Source of the DNA: Mycobacterium szulgai
GTDB lineage: Bacteria; Actinomycetota; Actinomycetes; Mycobacteriales; Mycobacteriaceae
Assembly (NCBI RefSeq): GCF_002116635.1
Contig: NZ_LQPW01000029.1
Coordinates: forward strand, 1-60,818
Length of the DNA: 60,818 bases
Direction of reading: 5' to 3'
Made by a program: the position numbers and the translations under genes. How positions within the stretch are numbered: the first letter of the stretch is position 1; the number at the start of each line of letters is the position of its first letter. The notes beneath the pieces were generated by a model. That model was given only the letters and a program-made list of their open reading frames with translations, did no database searches and was not told where the DNA came from. This document shows positions 7,321-16,536 of this stretch, piece after piece.

Positions 7321-10098
7321 TCAGTCCACGTGCATCGGTGGGCCGGCGGGCCGGCCCGCCGCCCGCCGCCGGCGCGGACGTTCGGCGGCCGCGGCTAAGT
7401 CCATGGGCTCGGATTCGTCTGAATCAGCATCCTCATCGGCGTCGTCGTCATCTTCCGATTCCGCGAGATCCTCATCGAGGTCGTCGTCATCGTCGTCATC
7501 GTCCTCGTCGAGGTCTTCGTCGTCGAGCTCGTCGTCATCATCGAGGTCGTCGAGTTCGTCCTCGTCTTCGTCAGCGTCTTCGGTGTCCTCGAAGTCTTCG
7601 CTGTCTTCAGCGTCTTGGAGCTCGCCCGCAACTTGCTCGTCGGCCAGTTCATCGATCGATTCGGTGATCTCCTCATCGGAGACATCGGATTCCTCGTCGC
7701 CGCGTTCGGCCATTGAGCCCGCCGCCATCGCCTTGAACATCGGGTGCTCACCCGGAGCGTGCGCCGGGACCTTGGCCACGACACCCTTGTCACTCGGCTC
7801 CTCGGCACGGCTCTTTTTCGAACGCCGGCTGCGCCGCCCCCCCGACTCGGATTTGCGCCCCGTCGCCGGGGCCGAATCAACAGGATCGGCATGCAACACG
7901 ATGCCGCGGCCGCTGCAGTTCGGGCACGACGTCGAGAAGGCCTCGATCAGGCCGGTTCCCAACCGCTTGCGGGTCAGCTGCACCAGGCCCAGCGAGGTCA
8001 CCTCGGAGACCTGGTGGCGAGTGCGGTCGCGGGCCAGCGACTCGGTCAGCCGACGCAAGACCAGGTCGCGGTTGGATTCGAGCACCATGTCGATGAAGTC
8101 GATCACCACGATGCCGCCGATGTCGCGCAACCGCAGCTGCCGCACGATTTCCTCGGCCGCCTCGAGGTTGTTCTTGGTGACCGTCTGCTCGAGGTTGCCC
8201 CCGGACCCGGTGAACTTGCCGGTGTTGACGTCGATGACCGTCATCGCTTCGGTCCGGTCGATCACCAGCGTGCCGCCCGAGGGCAGCCACACCTTGCGGT
8301 CCATCGCCTTGGCCAATTGTTCGTCGATGCGGTGCACCGCGAACACATCCGGACCGGGCTGCCCCTCCTGTCCAGCCGGCTCGTATTTCGTCACCTTCGA
8401 AACCAGGTCGGGCGCAACGGAATTCACGTAGTCGTTAATCGTGTTCCAGGCATCGTCGCCGGAGACGACGAGCCCGGAGAAGTCCTCGTTGAACAAATCG
8501 CGAATGACTTTGACCAGCACGTCGGGCTCTTCGTACAGCGCTATTGCGGCACCGGAGGCCTTCTGCTTGGTCTCGGTCGCCTTGGCATCGATCTGGTTCC
8601 AGCGCTCCTGCAGCCGCGAGACGTCGGCGCGGATGTCGTCCTCTTTAACCCCTTCGGACGCGGTGCGGATGATGACGCCCGCGTCCGACGGCACCACCTC
8701 GCGCAAGATCTCCTTGAGCCGCTGACGTTCGGTGTCGGGCAGCTTGCGACTGATCCCGGTCGACGAGGCGCCCGGCACATAGACCAGGTAGCGACCCGCC
8801 AGCGACACCTGCGTGGTCAGCCGCGCGCCCTTGTGCCCTACCGGGTCCTTGCTGACCTGCACCACAACGTAGTCGCCGGGTTTGAGCGCCTGTTCGATCT
8901 TGCGGTCGGCCCCACCTAATCCGGCGGCCTCCCAATTCACCTCACCGGCATACAGCACGCCGTTGCGGCCGCGGCCGATGTCGACGAATGCTGCCTCCAT
9001 CGACGGCAGCACGTTCTGCACGATGCCGAGGTAGATGTTGCCCACCAACGATGCAGAGGCAGCAGAAGTCACGAAATGCTCCACGACGATGCCGTCTTCG
9101 AGGACGGCGATCTGGGTGTAGCGCGCTCCCGGATGCGGCGCCTCGGTGCGGACCCTGTCGCGCACCACCATGACTCGCTCGACGGCCTCGCGGCGCGCCA
9201 GGAACTCGGCCTCGCTCAATACCGGCGGCCGGCGCCGTCCTGCGTCGCGGCCATCGCGGCGGCGCTGCCGCTTGGCTTCCAGCCGGGTAGAGCCGTCGAT
9301 GCCCTTGATCTCGCTGCCCGCGTCTTCACCATTGCCCGAGCTGCCGGACTTGCCGGAGCGGGGCGCCCGTTCGTGCACCACGGTGTTGGGTGGATCGTCG
9401 GGTGCGGGTCCCTCGTCGTTGTCATCGCCGGCACCCGACTTGCGCCGTCTCCGCCGCCGGCGGCGACGGTTGCCCGCCTCCGCGGATCCGTTGTCGTCCT
9501 CGCCGTTGTCGCTGTCCTCGGCGTCTTCTGCGTCCTGGTCCTCGCCGGAATCGTCGGTCTCGCCGTCCTCGCCCGCCTGGCCTTGGCCGTCAGCGCCGCC
9601 CTGTTCGCCCCGTCCGCGACCGCGCCCGCGACGACCGCGGCGCCGCCGCCGATTCGCCGGCCGGTCGGTCTGTTCATCGTCGTCGTCTGCTTCGAGGTCG
9701 TCGCCGTCGTCGGCGGCGGAGTCGTCACCGGGGTCCTCGTCGGCTGCCACCGGTTGCGGAGAAACGAACAGCGGCATGTAGTGCGGCCGCTCCTCGGCAG
9801 CCTCCGCCGACGGTGGCTGGGGTTCGCGCACCGGGGTGCTGACCGGGCTGCTGAAGCCCGGGATGTGCGCTAAAGGCTTGCGGAACAACAGATCCCGTAC
9901 CCGTAGCGCATCCTCCGGGTCCACGCCGGACTGCACATTGCGCACCTGCACGTTGAGCTCGGCAAGGGCTTCGAGCACCTCGGTGGTGGTGTTACCGAGC
10001 GCTCGTGCGAGCTGGTGGACTCGCATGCGGCGGTCCGGCAGTTCGTCGTCCTGGGTCGGCTCGTTTGCTGGGTTTGCAGATGGCGCGCCGTCTACCAC
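7321..10098 (-). CDS. rne: Ribonuclease E/G
   Basis: This 925-residue endoribonuclease initiates mRNA decay and processes rRNA and tRNA. A long low-complexity N-terminus comes first, with acidic runs and basic RGRGRGRGE and RRRRRRRRK patches at residues of about 100-245. The S1-containing catalytic core follows from about 300. The metal-site stretch IDVNTGKFTG and the zinc-link motif CPNCSGRG near 720 are both visible. The C-terminal tail is an extreme Asp/Glu tract, encoded around 7430-7640. This layout, a core flanked by disordered arms, matches mycobacterial RNase E. GTG 10098 is chosen because AGGAGA sits a few bases upstream. In H37Rv dctA separates rne from rplU; here they are adjacent. 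Confidence 0.97.
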   Translation of the reverse strand: MVDGAPSANPANEPTQDDELPDRRMRVHQLARALGNTTTEVLEALAELNVQVRNVQSGVDPEDALRVRDLLFRKPLAHIPGFSSPVSTPVREPQPPSAEAAEERPHYMPLFVSPQPVAADEDPGDDSAADDGDDLEADDDDEQTDRPANRRRRRGRRGRGRGRGEQGGADGQGQAGEDGETDDSGEDQDAEDAEDSDNGEDDNGSAEAGNRRRRRRRRRKSGAGDDNDEGPAPDDPPNTVVHERAPRSGKSGSSGNGEDAGSEIKGIDGSTRLEAKRQRRRDGRDAGRRRPPVLSEAEFLARREAVERVMVVRDRVRTEAPHPGARYTQIAVLEDGIVVEHFVTSAASASLVGNIYLGIVQNVLPSMEAAFVDIGRGRNGVLYAGEVNWEAAGLGGADRKIEQALKPGDYVVVQVSKDPVGHKGARLTTQVSLAGRYLVYVPGASSTGISRKLPDTERQRLKEILREVVPSDAGVIIRTASEGVKEDDIRADVSRLQERWNQIDAKATETKQKASGAAIALYEEPDVLVKVIRDLFNEDFSGLVVSGDDAWNTINDYVNSVAPDLVSKVTKYEPAGQEGQPGPDVFAVHRIDEQLAKAMDRKVWLPSGGTLVIDRTEAMTVIDVNTGKFTGSGGNLEQTVTKNNLEAAEEIVRQLRLRDIGGIVVIDFIDMVLESNRDLVLRRLTESLARDRTRHQVSEVTSLGLVQLTRKRLGTGLIEAFSTSCPNCSGRGIVLHADPVDSAPATGRKSESGGRRSRRSKKSRAEEPSDKGVVAKVPAHAPGEHPMFKAMAAGSMAERGDEESDVSDEEITESIDELADEQVAGELQDAEDSEDFEDTEDADEDEDELDDLDDDDELDDEDLDEDDDDDDDDLDEDLAESEDDDDADEDADSDESEPMDLAAAAERPRRRRAAGRPAGPPMHVD

Positions 10099-10420
10099 GT
10101 ATTCTCCTCAAGCCCCCGGGCGCGTCTTGGCGACGCGGCCACGCGAGGGCTTCGCTATGGGCCCGGGCTGCTTCTCCCGAGCTTGTAATGGTCTCGCCCC
10201 GAGCGGCTCAGGGAGAACCCACTCGGCGCCGTGCTGAATGACGGCCTGACATGCCGCGCCGCATCATGAGATGGCGATGGTCGCGCTTGTCTAAGTCTTC
10301 ATTCGGGTGTCTGCCGCCGGTCTGGCGACGTTCACCCGGAGTCAGTATCCCACATCACTGGGCCGGTTCACGATGCCCTGACCTGGGTGCTCCGCAAACA
10401 GCTCTTAGCGCCCCGCGCAA
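10099..10420 (-). other. rne upstream region, probable long 5' leader
   Basis: This 322-bp GC-rich gap between ndk and rne holds no convincing gene. It probably carries the rne promoter and a long untranslated leader, as known for other rne genes where the leader mediates autoregulation. Several short self-complementary GC-rich stretches occur, such as GCCCGGGC near 10160. No single strong promoter or riboswitch fold could be assigned by eye. Confidence 0.4.
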
Positions 10421-10831
10421 CTAGCTGCCGGGAAACCAGAGCGCGATCTCACGCTTGGCCGATTCGGGCGAATCAGAACCGTGCACCAGGTTGAACTGCG
10501 TTTCCAGTCCGAAATCACCGCGGATGGTGCCTGGCGTGGCCTTTTCCACCGGGTCGGTGCCCCCGGCGAGTTGGCGGAATGCCGCGATGGCTCGTGGTCC
10601 CTCCACTATCGCCGCGACAACCGATCCCGAAGTGATGAACTCCAGCAACGACCCGAAAAAGGCCTTGCCTTCGTGTTCTGCGTAGTGGCTGCTGGCCAGC
10701 TCGTCGCTGACCTTCCTGAGCTCGAGCGCGGCGATGGTGAGGCCTTTTCGCTCGATGCGGCTGATGATCTCGCCGATCAACTGGCGTTCGACGCCGTCCG
10801 GCTTGATCAGTACAAGGGTCCGTTCGGTCAC
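10421..10831 (-). CDS. ndk: Nucleoside diphosphate kinase
   Basis: Ndk transfers the gamma phosphate between nucleoside triphosphates and diphosphates and balances NTP pools. From GTG 10831 it is 136 residues, beginning [17 protein letters not shown]. The catalytic His is in [12 protein letters not shown] (residue about 117). A TTG three codons upstream would only add three residues and lacks homology, so GTG is preferred. It is a single gene between rne and the small lipoprotein. Confidence 0.97.
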   Translation of the reverse strand: MTERTLVLIKPDGVERQLIGEIISRIERKGLTIAALELRKVSDELASSHYAEHEGKAFFGSLLEFITSGSVVAAIVEGPRAIAAFRQLAGGTDPVEKATPGTIRGDFGLETQFNLVHGSDSPESAKREIALWFPGS

Positions 10832-10910
10832 GGTGCCCAACAGTAGATGGCCGAGGGCACATGCCCCAAAACTTGCCCCAAAACTTGGTGCTCGATCACC
10901 GGTCTACATG

Positions 10911-10941
10911 GATCTGCCCGGGACGATGTCCCGGGCAGATC
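10911..10941 (-). terminator. Strong hairpin, probable terminator of the small lipoprotein gene
   Basis: GATCTGCCCGGGAC (10911-10924) and GTCCCGGGCAGATC (10928-10941) form a perfect 14-bp stem with a 3-nt loop, 15 bp past the lipoprotein stop. There is no T-run, which is common for mycobacterial hairpin terminators. Confidence 0.75.
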
Positions 10942-10956
10942 GTCGATCAGATTGAT

Positions 10957-11106
10957 TTAGACGCCAGTGGCGGGCGCCACCACCGCGGCATCGGCCGGCA
11001 TCGCCGTCGGGTTACCCATTCCACCGCTAGCGCAGCCTGCCAGCAGGAGCGCCGATGCCGCCGCCAGCGTTGCTCCGAGCAACCGCAGGGTGTTCTTCTT
11101 GCTCAT
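10957..11106 (-). CDS. Small lipoprotein, 49 residues
   Basis: The peptide starts MSKKNTLRLLG, has a hydrophobic stretch and a lipobox LLAGC with the lipidated Cys at residue 25, so only about 25 residues remain after processing. The mature part is Gly, Ala and Pro rich and has no recognisable domain. ATG 11106 is preceded by AGGAAAGGCAC, a good ribosome-binding site. A longer reading from 11154 would bury the signal peptide and is rejected. A 14-bp-stem hairpin follows the stop. It is likely anchored on the outer face of the cytoplasmic membrane. Function unknown. Such short lipoproteins are often missed by gene finders. Confidence 0.75.
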   Translation of the reverse strand: MSKKNTLRLLGATLAAASALLLAGCASGGMGNPTAMPADAAVVAPATGV

Positions 11107-11372
11107 CGATGTGCCTTTCCTTTGTTGGAAACATGGTCGTTGCGCTACGGCCACAAGTATCGGATGCTATGCCTTTCCAGCGAAAATAAATATGGCGACA
11201 TAACCGCTGAAGCGAGCACCCGGCGCCGGCCGCGACGCCGCGCGGTGGAACCTACGCTCTACTGGCTTGACCTGCGTCGCTACCCCATTAGCGGGCTCGT
11301 CGCGGGTCATGATTCAAAAGCCGTTCGGGCGGCGGTGAAAGCGAACGTCTGGCAAACTCTGATTTCGCAGCT

Positions 11373-11750
11373 TCAGTCCGGCGGCGGGCGGCGCAATGCG
11401 GACTCCTGGCGCCGCCGGACCTCGGCACGAAAATAAGCGATCAGGGCCCACACACCGGCGAACAGTAAGCCGATGAAGCCCACCCCCGGATAGACCGCGA
11501 AGCCCGCCAGAAGCACCAGTTGCACGGCGAGGTTCACCCAAATTGCCCAGGGTTTGCGTTGCACCCCGGTGAGCAGGATCAGCACTACGGCCAGCCCGAT
11601 CAGGTACCCCAGCGACACCGCGGTCAGCCCACCGCCGACCGCTCCGACTACCGGTATCGCCAGCAGCACCACGATTGCCTCGAGGATCAGTGTCGCGGCC
11701 ATGACGGCGCCAAAGCTCTTCCAGGGATCGGCCGGTCGTTGGTCGGTCAT
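11373..11750 (-). CDS. DUF4233 small membrane protein (Rv2446c-like)
   Basis: This 125-residue protein has four predicted membrane helices (around residues 12-34, 38-60, 68-86 and 90-107) and a short basic C-terminus. It belongs to the DUF4233 family, found next to folC across actinobacteria. Its start overlaps the folC stop by 4 bp (ATGA), so it is translated with folC. The conserved linkage suggests a role tied to folate or to the folC/valS unit, but no activity is known. Confidence 0.9.
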   Translation of the reverse strand: MTDQRPADPWKSFGAVMAATLILEAIVVLLAIPVVGAVGGGLTAVSLGYLIGLAVVLILLTGVQRKPWAIWVNLAVQLVLLAGFAVYPGVGFIGLLFAGVWALIAYFRAEVRRRQESALRRPPPD

Positions 11751-13168
11751 TGCGGGTCACGACCAAACAGAGTGCGGGCAGCGCCGGCTGTGACAACCGA
11801 ACCGGTGATGACGATTCCCGCGCCGGCGAAGTCCTCGCCTTCGTCAGCGGCCGCGTCGTCGACCAAAGCCGTTGCCACATCGATAGCGTCGCGCAGGTTC
11901 GCCGCCGTGGTCACCCGGTCCGGACCGAACCGCTCCTGCGCCGCCAGCGCCAGCGACTCGACATCCAGGGCGCGCGGCGACCCATTGTGAGTCACCACAA
12001 CGGCATCGAAGACTGGCTGCAGCGCGGCGAGGATGCCGTCCACGTCCTTTTCGGCCAGCACGCTGATTACACCGACCAGGTAGCGGAAGTCGAACTCGGC
12101 GGTCAGGGTTTGAGCCAGCGCGGCAGCACCGGCCGGATTGTGCGCGGCGTCGATCAAAACCGTTGGGGCGCTGCGCATGCGCTCGAGCCGGCCGGGACTG
12201 GCGACGGTGGCAAAGCCGGCCCGGACCGCATCGACGTCGAGCTGCCGCTGGGCGCCCGCACCGAAGAACGCCTCGACCGCCGCCAGTGCCAACGCCGCGT
12301 TGTGCGCCTGATGTTCACCGTGCAGCGGCAGGTATATGTCGGAGTAGACCCCACCGAGGCCCTGCAATTGGAGCACCTGCCCGCCGACCGCGACCTGCCT
12401 GCCAAGCACCGCGAACTCGGAATCCTCGCGGGCGACGAAGGCATCAGCCTTCACCGCTTGGGCCAGCAGAACTTCCATCGCCTCGGGGGGCTGACGCGCG
12501 ATGACCGCCACGGTGTCCGGTGCGGCGTCGGCGGCCCTGGTGATGATGCCCGCCTTCTCGCCGGCGATCCCGGCGATGTCGCCGCCGAGGTACTCGACGT
12601 GGTCAATGCTGATCGGGGTGATGACCGCCACCGGCGCGTTGATCACGTTGGTGGCGTCCCAACGTCCACCCATGCCCACCTCGACCACCGCGACGTCGAT
12701 CGGCGCATCCGCGAAAGCGGCGAAGGCCATCGCGGTGAGCACCTCGAACTTGCTCATCGCCGGCCCAGCCGCCCCGAACGCACCGGCCTGCGACTGCTCG
12801 TCGATCATCTGCACGAACGGCTCGATCTCCCGGTAAGTCGCCACGTATTGTGCTGGGCTGATTGGCTTTCCGTCGATCGAGATGCGTTCCACCGCCGACT
12901 GCAGATGCGGGCTGGTGTTACGGCCGGTGCGCTGATTGAGCGCAGTGATCAGCGCGTCGACCATCCGGGCTACCGAAGTCTTGCCGTTGGTACCCGCGAT
13001 GTGGATGGACGGGTAGCTGTGTTGGGGAGACCCAAGCAGGTCTAGCAGCGCGCTTATCCTGCTCAGGCTCGGTTCGATGCGCGTCTCGGGCCAGCGTTGG
13101 TCCAACAGATGCTCGACCTGCAACAGAGATGCGATCTCGTCCGGAGTGGGAGTCACAGCGAAACTCAT
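11747..13168 (-). CDS. folC: Folylpolyglutamate synthase / dihydrofolate synthase
   Basis: FolC adds glutamate residues to folates and makes dihydrofolate from dihydropteroate. At 473 residues it is typical for the Mur-ligase-like family. The ATP loop [13 protein letters not shown] lies near residues 56-68 and the Mur ligase central and C-terminal domains follow (DAAHNPAG and VVVTHN). It overlaps valS by 4 bp upstream and the DUF4233 gene by 4 bp downstream, forming a tightly coupled trio. FolC is the known activator of para-aminosalicylic acid in M. tuberculosis. Confidence 0.97.
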   Translation of the reverse strand: MSFAVTPTPDEIASLLQVEHLLDQRWPETRIEPSLSRISALLDLLGSPQHSYPSIHIAGTNGKTSVARMVDALITALNQRTGRNTSPHLQSAVERISIDGKPISPAQYVATYREIEPFVQMIDEQSQAGAFGAAGPAMSKFEVLTAMAFAAFADAPIDVAVVEVGMGGRWDATNVINAPVAVITPISIDHVEYLGGDIAGIAGEKAGIITRAADAAPDTVAVIARQPPEAMEVLLAQAVKADAFVAREDSEFAVLGRQVAVGGQVLQLQGLGGVYSDIYLPLHGEHQAHNAALALAAVEAFFGAGAQRQLDVDAVRAGFATVASPGRLERMRSAPTVLIDAAHNPAGAAALAQTLTAEFDFRYLVGVISVLAEKDVDGILAALQPVFDAVVVTHNGSPRALDVESLALAAQERFGPDRVTTAANLRDAIDVATALVDDAAADEGEDFAGAGIVITGSVVTAGAARTLFGRDPQ

Positions 13169-15825
13169 TGCAGCGCAGCCAGCCTAGCCGTGATTCGCTC
13201 GGTTTCCTCCTGCGCCAGCCGCTGGCGATCGCGGATCTTGCCGACGACGGCTTCGGGCGCCTTGGCCAGGAAGTCCGCGTTGCCCAGTTTCGCGGCGGTC
13301 GATGCCAGTTCCTTTTGCGCTGCGGCTAAGTCCTTTTCGAGACGACGCCGTTCGGCACCGACATCGATGGTGCCGGAGGTGTCCAGCTCGACAACGACCG
13401 TAGCGCGGCTGAGCCGCACTTCCAGTGACACCGACGCGCGAAAGTCCTCCCCCGGTGCGGTGAGCCAGGCCAGCGACGTCACCGCGGGCACCTGGCTAGT
13501 CAGGTCCGCCTCGTCTACGCCGCTCAATTGCGCCGGCACCTTCTGCCGATCGGCCAGACCCTGGTCGCTGCGGAACCGCCGCACCTCGGTAACCAGCCGC
13601 TGCATATCGGTGACCCGCTGTGCGGCAACTGGATCCAAAGAGATTCCGGACGACTTGGGCCAGTCGGCGATCACCACCGATTCCTGACTCGTCAACGCTT
13701 GCCACAGCGCTTCGGTGATGAACGGGATCACCGGGTGTAGTAGTCGTAGCAGGGTATCCAGACCAGTGGCCAGCACGGCGGTGGTGTGGGCGAGCCCGTC
13801 GGCAAGCTGCGTCTTGGCCAGTTCGACGTACCAGTCGCAGAATTCGTCCCACGCGAAGTGGTAGAGCGACTCGCAGGCGCGGCTGAATTCGTAGCCGTCG
13901 AAGGCCGAATCGACTTCGGCCCTGACTTCTTCCAGCCGTCCCAGAATCCAGCGATCGGCGTCGGTCAGCTCGTCCATCGGCGGTAGCGGCGTCCCGGAAG
14001 CCGTGCTCGCGCCGTTCATCAGCGCGTAACGGGTAGCGTTGAACAACTTGGTGCCGAAATTGCGCGACGCCCGCACGGCATCCTCGCTGACCGCCAGATC
14101 CCCACCGGGACTGGCGCCGCGAGCCAGTGTGAACCGCAACGCGTCGGCCCCGAACTTCTCCACCCAGTCCAGTGGGTCGATGACGTTGCCCTTGGACTTG
14201 CTCATCTTGCGACCGAACTCGTCGCGGATCAGGCCATGCAGGAAGACGTCGGTGAACGGCACCTGTGGGCCCCGCCGACCGCCCAGGGTGATGGCGTCGT
14301 CACCGCCGACGAAGGTGCCGAACATCATCATCCGCGCCACCCAGAAAAACAGGATGTCGTAGCCGGTGACCAAAACGCTTGTCGGATAGAATTTTTCCAG
14401 CTCCGGCGTCTGCGATGGCCAGCCAAGTGTGGAGAACGGCCACAGCGCCGAGGAGAACCAGGTGTCCAGCACGTCGGCGTCCTGTTCCCAGCCCTCGGGC
14501 GGCGCTTCGTCCGGGCCCACGCAGACCTGCTCGCCGTCGGGTCCGTACCAGATCGGAATGCGGTGGCCCCACCACAGCTGCCGCGATATGCACCAGTCGT
14601 GCATGTCGTCGACCCAGGAGAACCAGCGCGGTTCCAGGCTCGCGGGATGAATCACCGTGTCCCCGTTACGCACCGCGTCGCCGGCGGCCTTGGCCAGCGA
14701 TTCGACACGTACCCACCATTGCAGCGACAGCCGTGGCTCGATCGGCTCACCGCTGCGCTCGGAGTGCCCGACACTGTGCAGATAAGGCCGCTTTTCGGCC
14801 ACTACCCTGCCCTGGGCCGCAAGTGCCTCGCGCACCGCGACCCGAGCCTCGAAGCGGTCCAGGCCGTCGAATTGTGTTCCGGTGTCCACGATTCGGCCCC
14901 TGGTGTCCAGGATCGAGGGCATGGGCAGCTGATGGCGCATCCCGATCTCGAAGTCGTTGGGGTCGTGTGCGGGCGTGACTTTGACTGCGCCGGTGCCGAA
15001 TTCGGGATCCACGTGATCGTCGGCGACGACGATAAGGTCCCGTTCCACAAACGGATGCGGCAAGCTGGTGCCGACCAGATGGCGGTAACGCTCGTCGTCG
15101 GGATGCACCGCAATCGCGGTGTCGCCCAGCATGGTCTCCACCCGGGTGGTGGCGACCACGATGTGGGGTCGGGAGTCGTCGAGAGAGCCGTACCGGAACG
15201 ACACCAGCTCGCCCTCGATATCGAGGTAGTTGACCTCCAGGTCGGAGATCGCCGTCTGAAGCACCGGGGACCAGTTGACCAGGCGCTCGGCCCGATACAC
15301 CAGCCCGGCGTCGTAGAGCCTCTTGAAGATGGTGCGCACCGCGCGCGACAGGCCCTCGTCCATGGTGAACCGGTCGCGGCTCCAGTCCACTCCGTCGCCC
15401 AGCCGGCGCATCTGGCCGCCGATGGCGCCGCCTGACTCACGCTTCCAGTCCCACACCTTCTCGACGAACAGCTCGCGGCCGAAGTCCTCTTTGGTCTTGC
15501 CGTCGACCGCGAGCTGCTTTTCCACCACGCTCTGGGTGGCGATACCCGCATGGTCCATGCCCGGCTGCCACAACACCTCGTAACCCCGCATCCGCTTGCG
15601 GCGGGTCAAGGCGTCCATCATGGTGTGTTCCAGCGCGTGCCCCATATGCAGGCTGCCGGTCACGTTCGGCGGCGGAAGCACGATCGAATATCCGGGCTTG
15701 GTGCTCGTCGGGTCCGCGGTGAAGTAGCCGGCTTCCAGCCACTTCTGGTAGATCGCGTCCTCCATCGCAGCCGGATCCCAGGACTTGGGCAGCTGGTCGT
15801 CGGCGGGGCTGGGGCTGGCGGTCAC
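13165..15825 (-). CDS. valS: Valyl-tRNA synthetase
   Basis: This class Ia synthetase of 886 residues charges tRNA-Val. Motifs seen are [14 protein letters not shown] (HIGH) near residues 51-64 and KMSKSKGN (KMSKS) in the later catalytic domain, with the editing domain between them. A C-terminal coiled-coil arm ends the protein, with the Arg/Lys/Glu-rich [16 protein letters not shown] near the end. It lies 54 bp downstream of the lectin gene on the same strand and overlaps folC. Confidence 0.98.
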   Translation of the reverse strand: MTASPSPADDQLPKSWDPAAMEDAIYQKWLEAGYFTADPTSTKPGYSIVLPPPNVTGSLHMGHALEHTMMDALTRRKRMRGYEVLWQPGMDHAGIATQSVVEKQLAVDGKTKEDFGRELFVEKVWDWKRESGGAIGGQMRRLGDGVDWSRDRFTMDEGLSRAVRTIFKRLYDAGLVYRAERLVNWSPVLQTAISDLEVNYLDIEGELVSFRYGSLDDSRPHIVVATTRVETMLGDTAIAVHPDDERYRHLVGTSLPHPFVERDLIVVADDHVDPEFGTGAVKVTPAHDPNDFEIGMRHQLPMPSILDTRGRIVDTGTQFDGLDRFEARVAVREALAAQGRVVAEKRPYLHSVGHSERSGEPIEPRLSLQWWVRVESLAKAAGDAVRNGDTVIHPASLEPRWFSWVDDMHDWCISRQLWWGHRIPIWYGPDGEQVCVGPDEAPPEGWEQDADVLDTWFSSALWPFSTLGWPSQTPELEKFYPTSVLVTGYDILFFWVARMMMFGTFVGGDDAITLGGRRGPQVPFTDVFLHGLIRDEFGRKMSKSKGNVIDPLDWVEKFGADALRFTLARGASPGGDLAVSEDAVRASRNFGTKLFNATRYALMNGASTASGTPLPPMDELTDADRWILGRLEEVRAEVDSAFDGYEFSRACESLYHFAWDEFCDWYVELAKTQLADGLAHTTAVLATGLDTLLRLLHPVIPFITEALWQALTSQESVVIADWPKSSGISLDPVAAQRVTDMQRLVTEVRRFRSDQGLADRQKVPAQLSGVDEADLTSQVPAVTSLAWLTAPGEDFRASVSLEVRLSRATVVVELDTSGTIDVGAERRRLEKDLAAAQKELASTAAKLGNADFLAKAPEAVVGKIRDRQRLAQEETERITARLAALQ

Positions 15826-15879
15826 CGGTCAATTCTAGGAACCGCTACTTACGGGCATGTAAGCGCCCAAACCGGGTCT

Positions 15880-16524
15880 TCAGGGGATCGTGAGCAGCTG
15901 TCCGGGATGAATCAGGTCCGGGTTGGCGATACCGCTGGCGTCGGCGATCATCTGGTATTTGCTGCCGTCGCCGTAGAAGCGTTCGGCGATGCCCCACAGG
16001 GTATCGCCGGGCTCGACGGTGTACGTGCGGGCAGTGCCCTGCGGAGCAGGCTCGGAGGCCATCTCCGCGCTACCGTCCCCGGCCGGCCCCGAGAGCGGTT
16101 CGGCGGCCGGCTCGGCCACGGGTTCGGGCGCGACGTTGGTGGTCACGTCCTGGTTGGCGGGCTGGTCCGCCGGCGGCGGGGGCGGAACGTCACCCTGGGT
16201 GTGCGAGGCCCATGCCGCCGTCCCGTCCGCGGCGTAAAGCACCAGGTTGCCGTCGTCCTGCAGCACCAGTCTTACGTTCTTCTTGCCCTTGGTGTCGGTG
16301 TGCCAGACCGGTTTATCCGGCGTGTAGAGGACGAAGTTGCCGTCGCCCTGCACTTCGGCCCGCACGACGTCCTGACCGTTGGTCGCCGTGGCCCAGCGGG
16401 GTTCGCCTCGGGCGGCCAGCACCAGGTTCCCATCGTCCTGCAGGGTGACGGTGAACGCCCCGTTACTGGAAGTGAGCGACTCCCCACGGCCGAGTTGTTG
16501 TCCCTCGTTCAGTGTGTCTGCCAT
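15880..16524 (-). CDS. Bulb-type (GNA-like) lectin with C-terminal LysM domain
   Basis: A protein of 214 residues in three parts. Residues 1-110 form a B-lectin beta-prism with three mannose-site copies: QDDGNLVLAA (degenerate, Tyr replaced by Ala), QGDGNFVLYT and QDDGNLVLYA, each fitting QxDxNxVxY. Residues 111-165 are a Pro/Ala/Glu-rich linker. Residues 166-214 are a LysM module (YTVEPGDTLWGIAERFYGDG to IHPGQLLTIP) expected to bind peptidoglycan. No signal peptide or membrane helix is visible, so export, if any, is non-classical. It lies 12 bp after the enoyl-reductase-like gene and before valS on the same strand. A mannose-binding GNA-like lectin has been reported in M. smegmatis; I do not recall this gene in H37Rv. 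Confidence 0.88.
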   Translation of the reverse strand: MADTLNEGQQLGRGESLTSSNGAFTVTLQDDGNLVLAARGEPRWATATNGQDVVRAEVQGDGNFVLYTPDKPVWHTDTKGKKNVRLVLQDDGNLVLYAADGTAAWASHTQGDVPPPPPADQPANQDVTTNVAPEPVAEPAAEPLSGPAGDGSAEMASEPAPQGTARTYTVEPGDTLWGIAERFYGDGSKYQMIADASGIANPDLIHPGQLLTIP

Positions 16525-16536
16525 GGCCAGTCCTTC

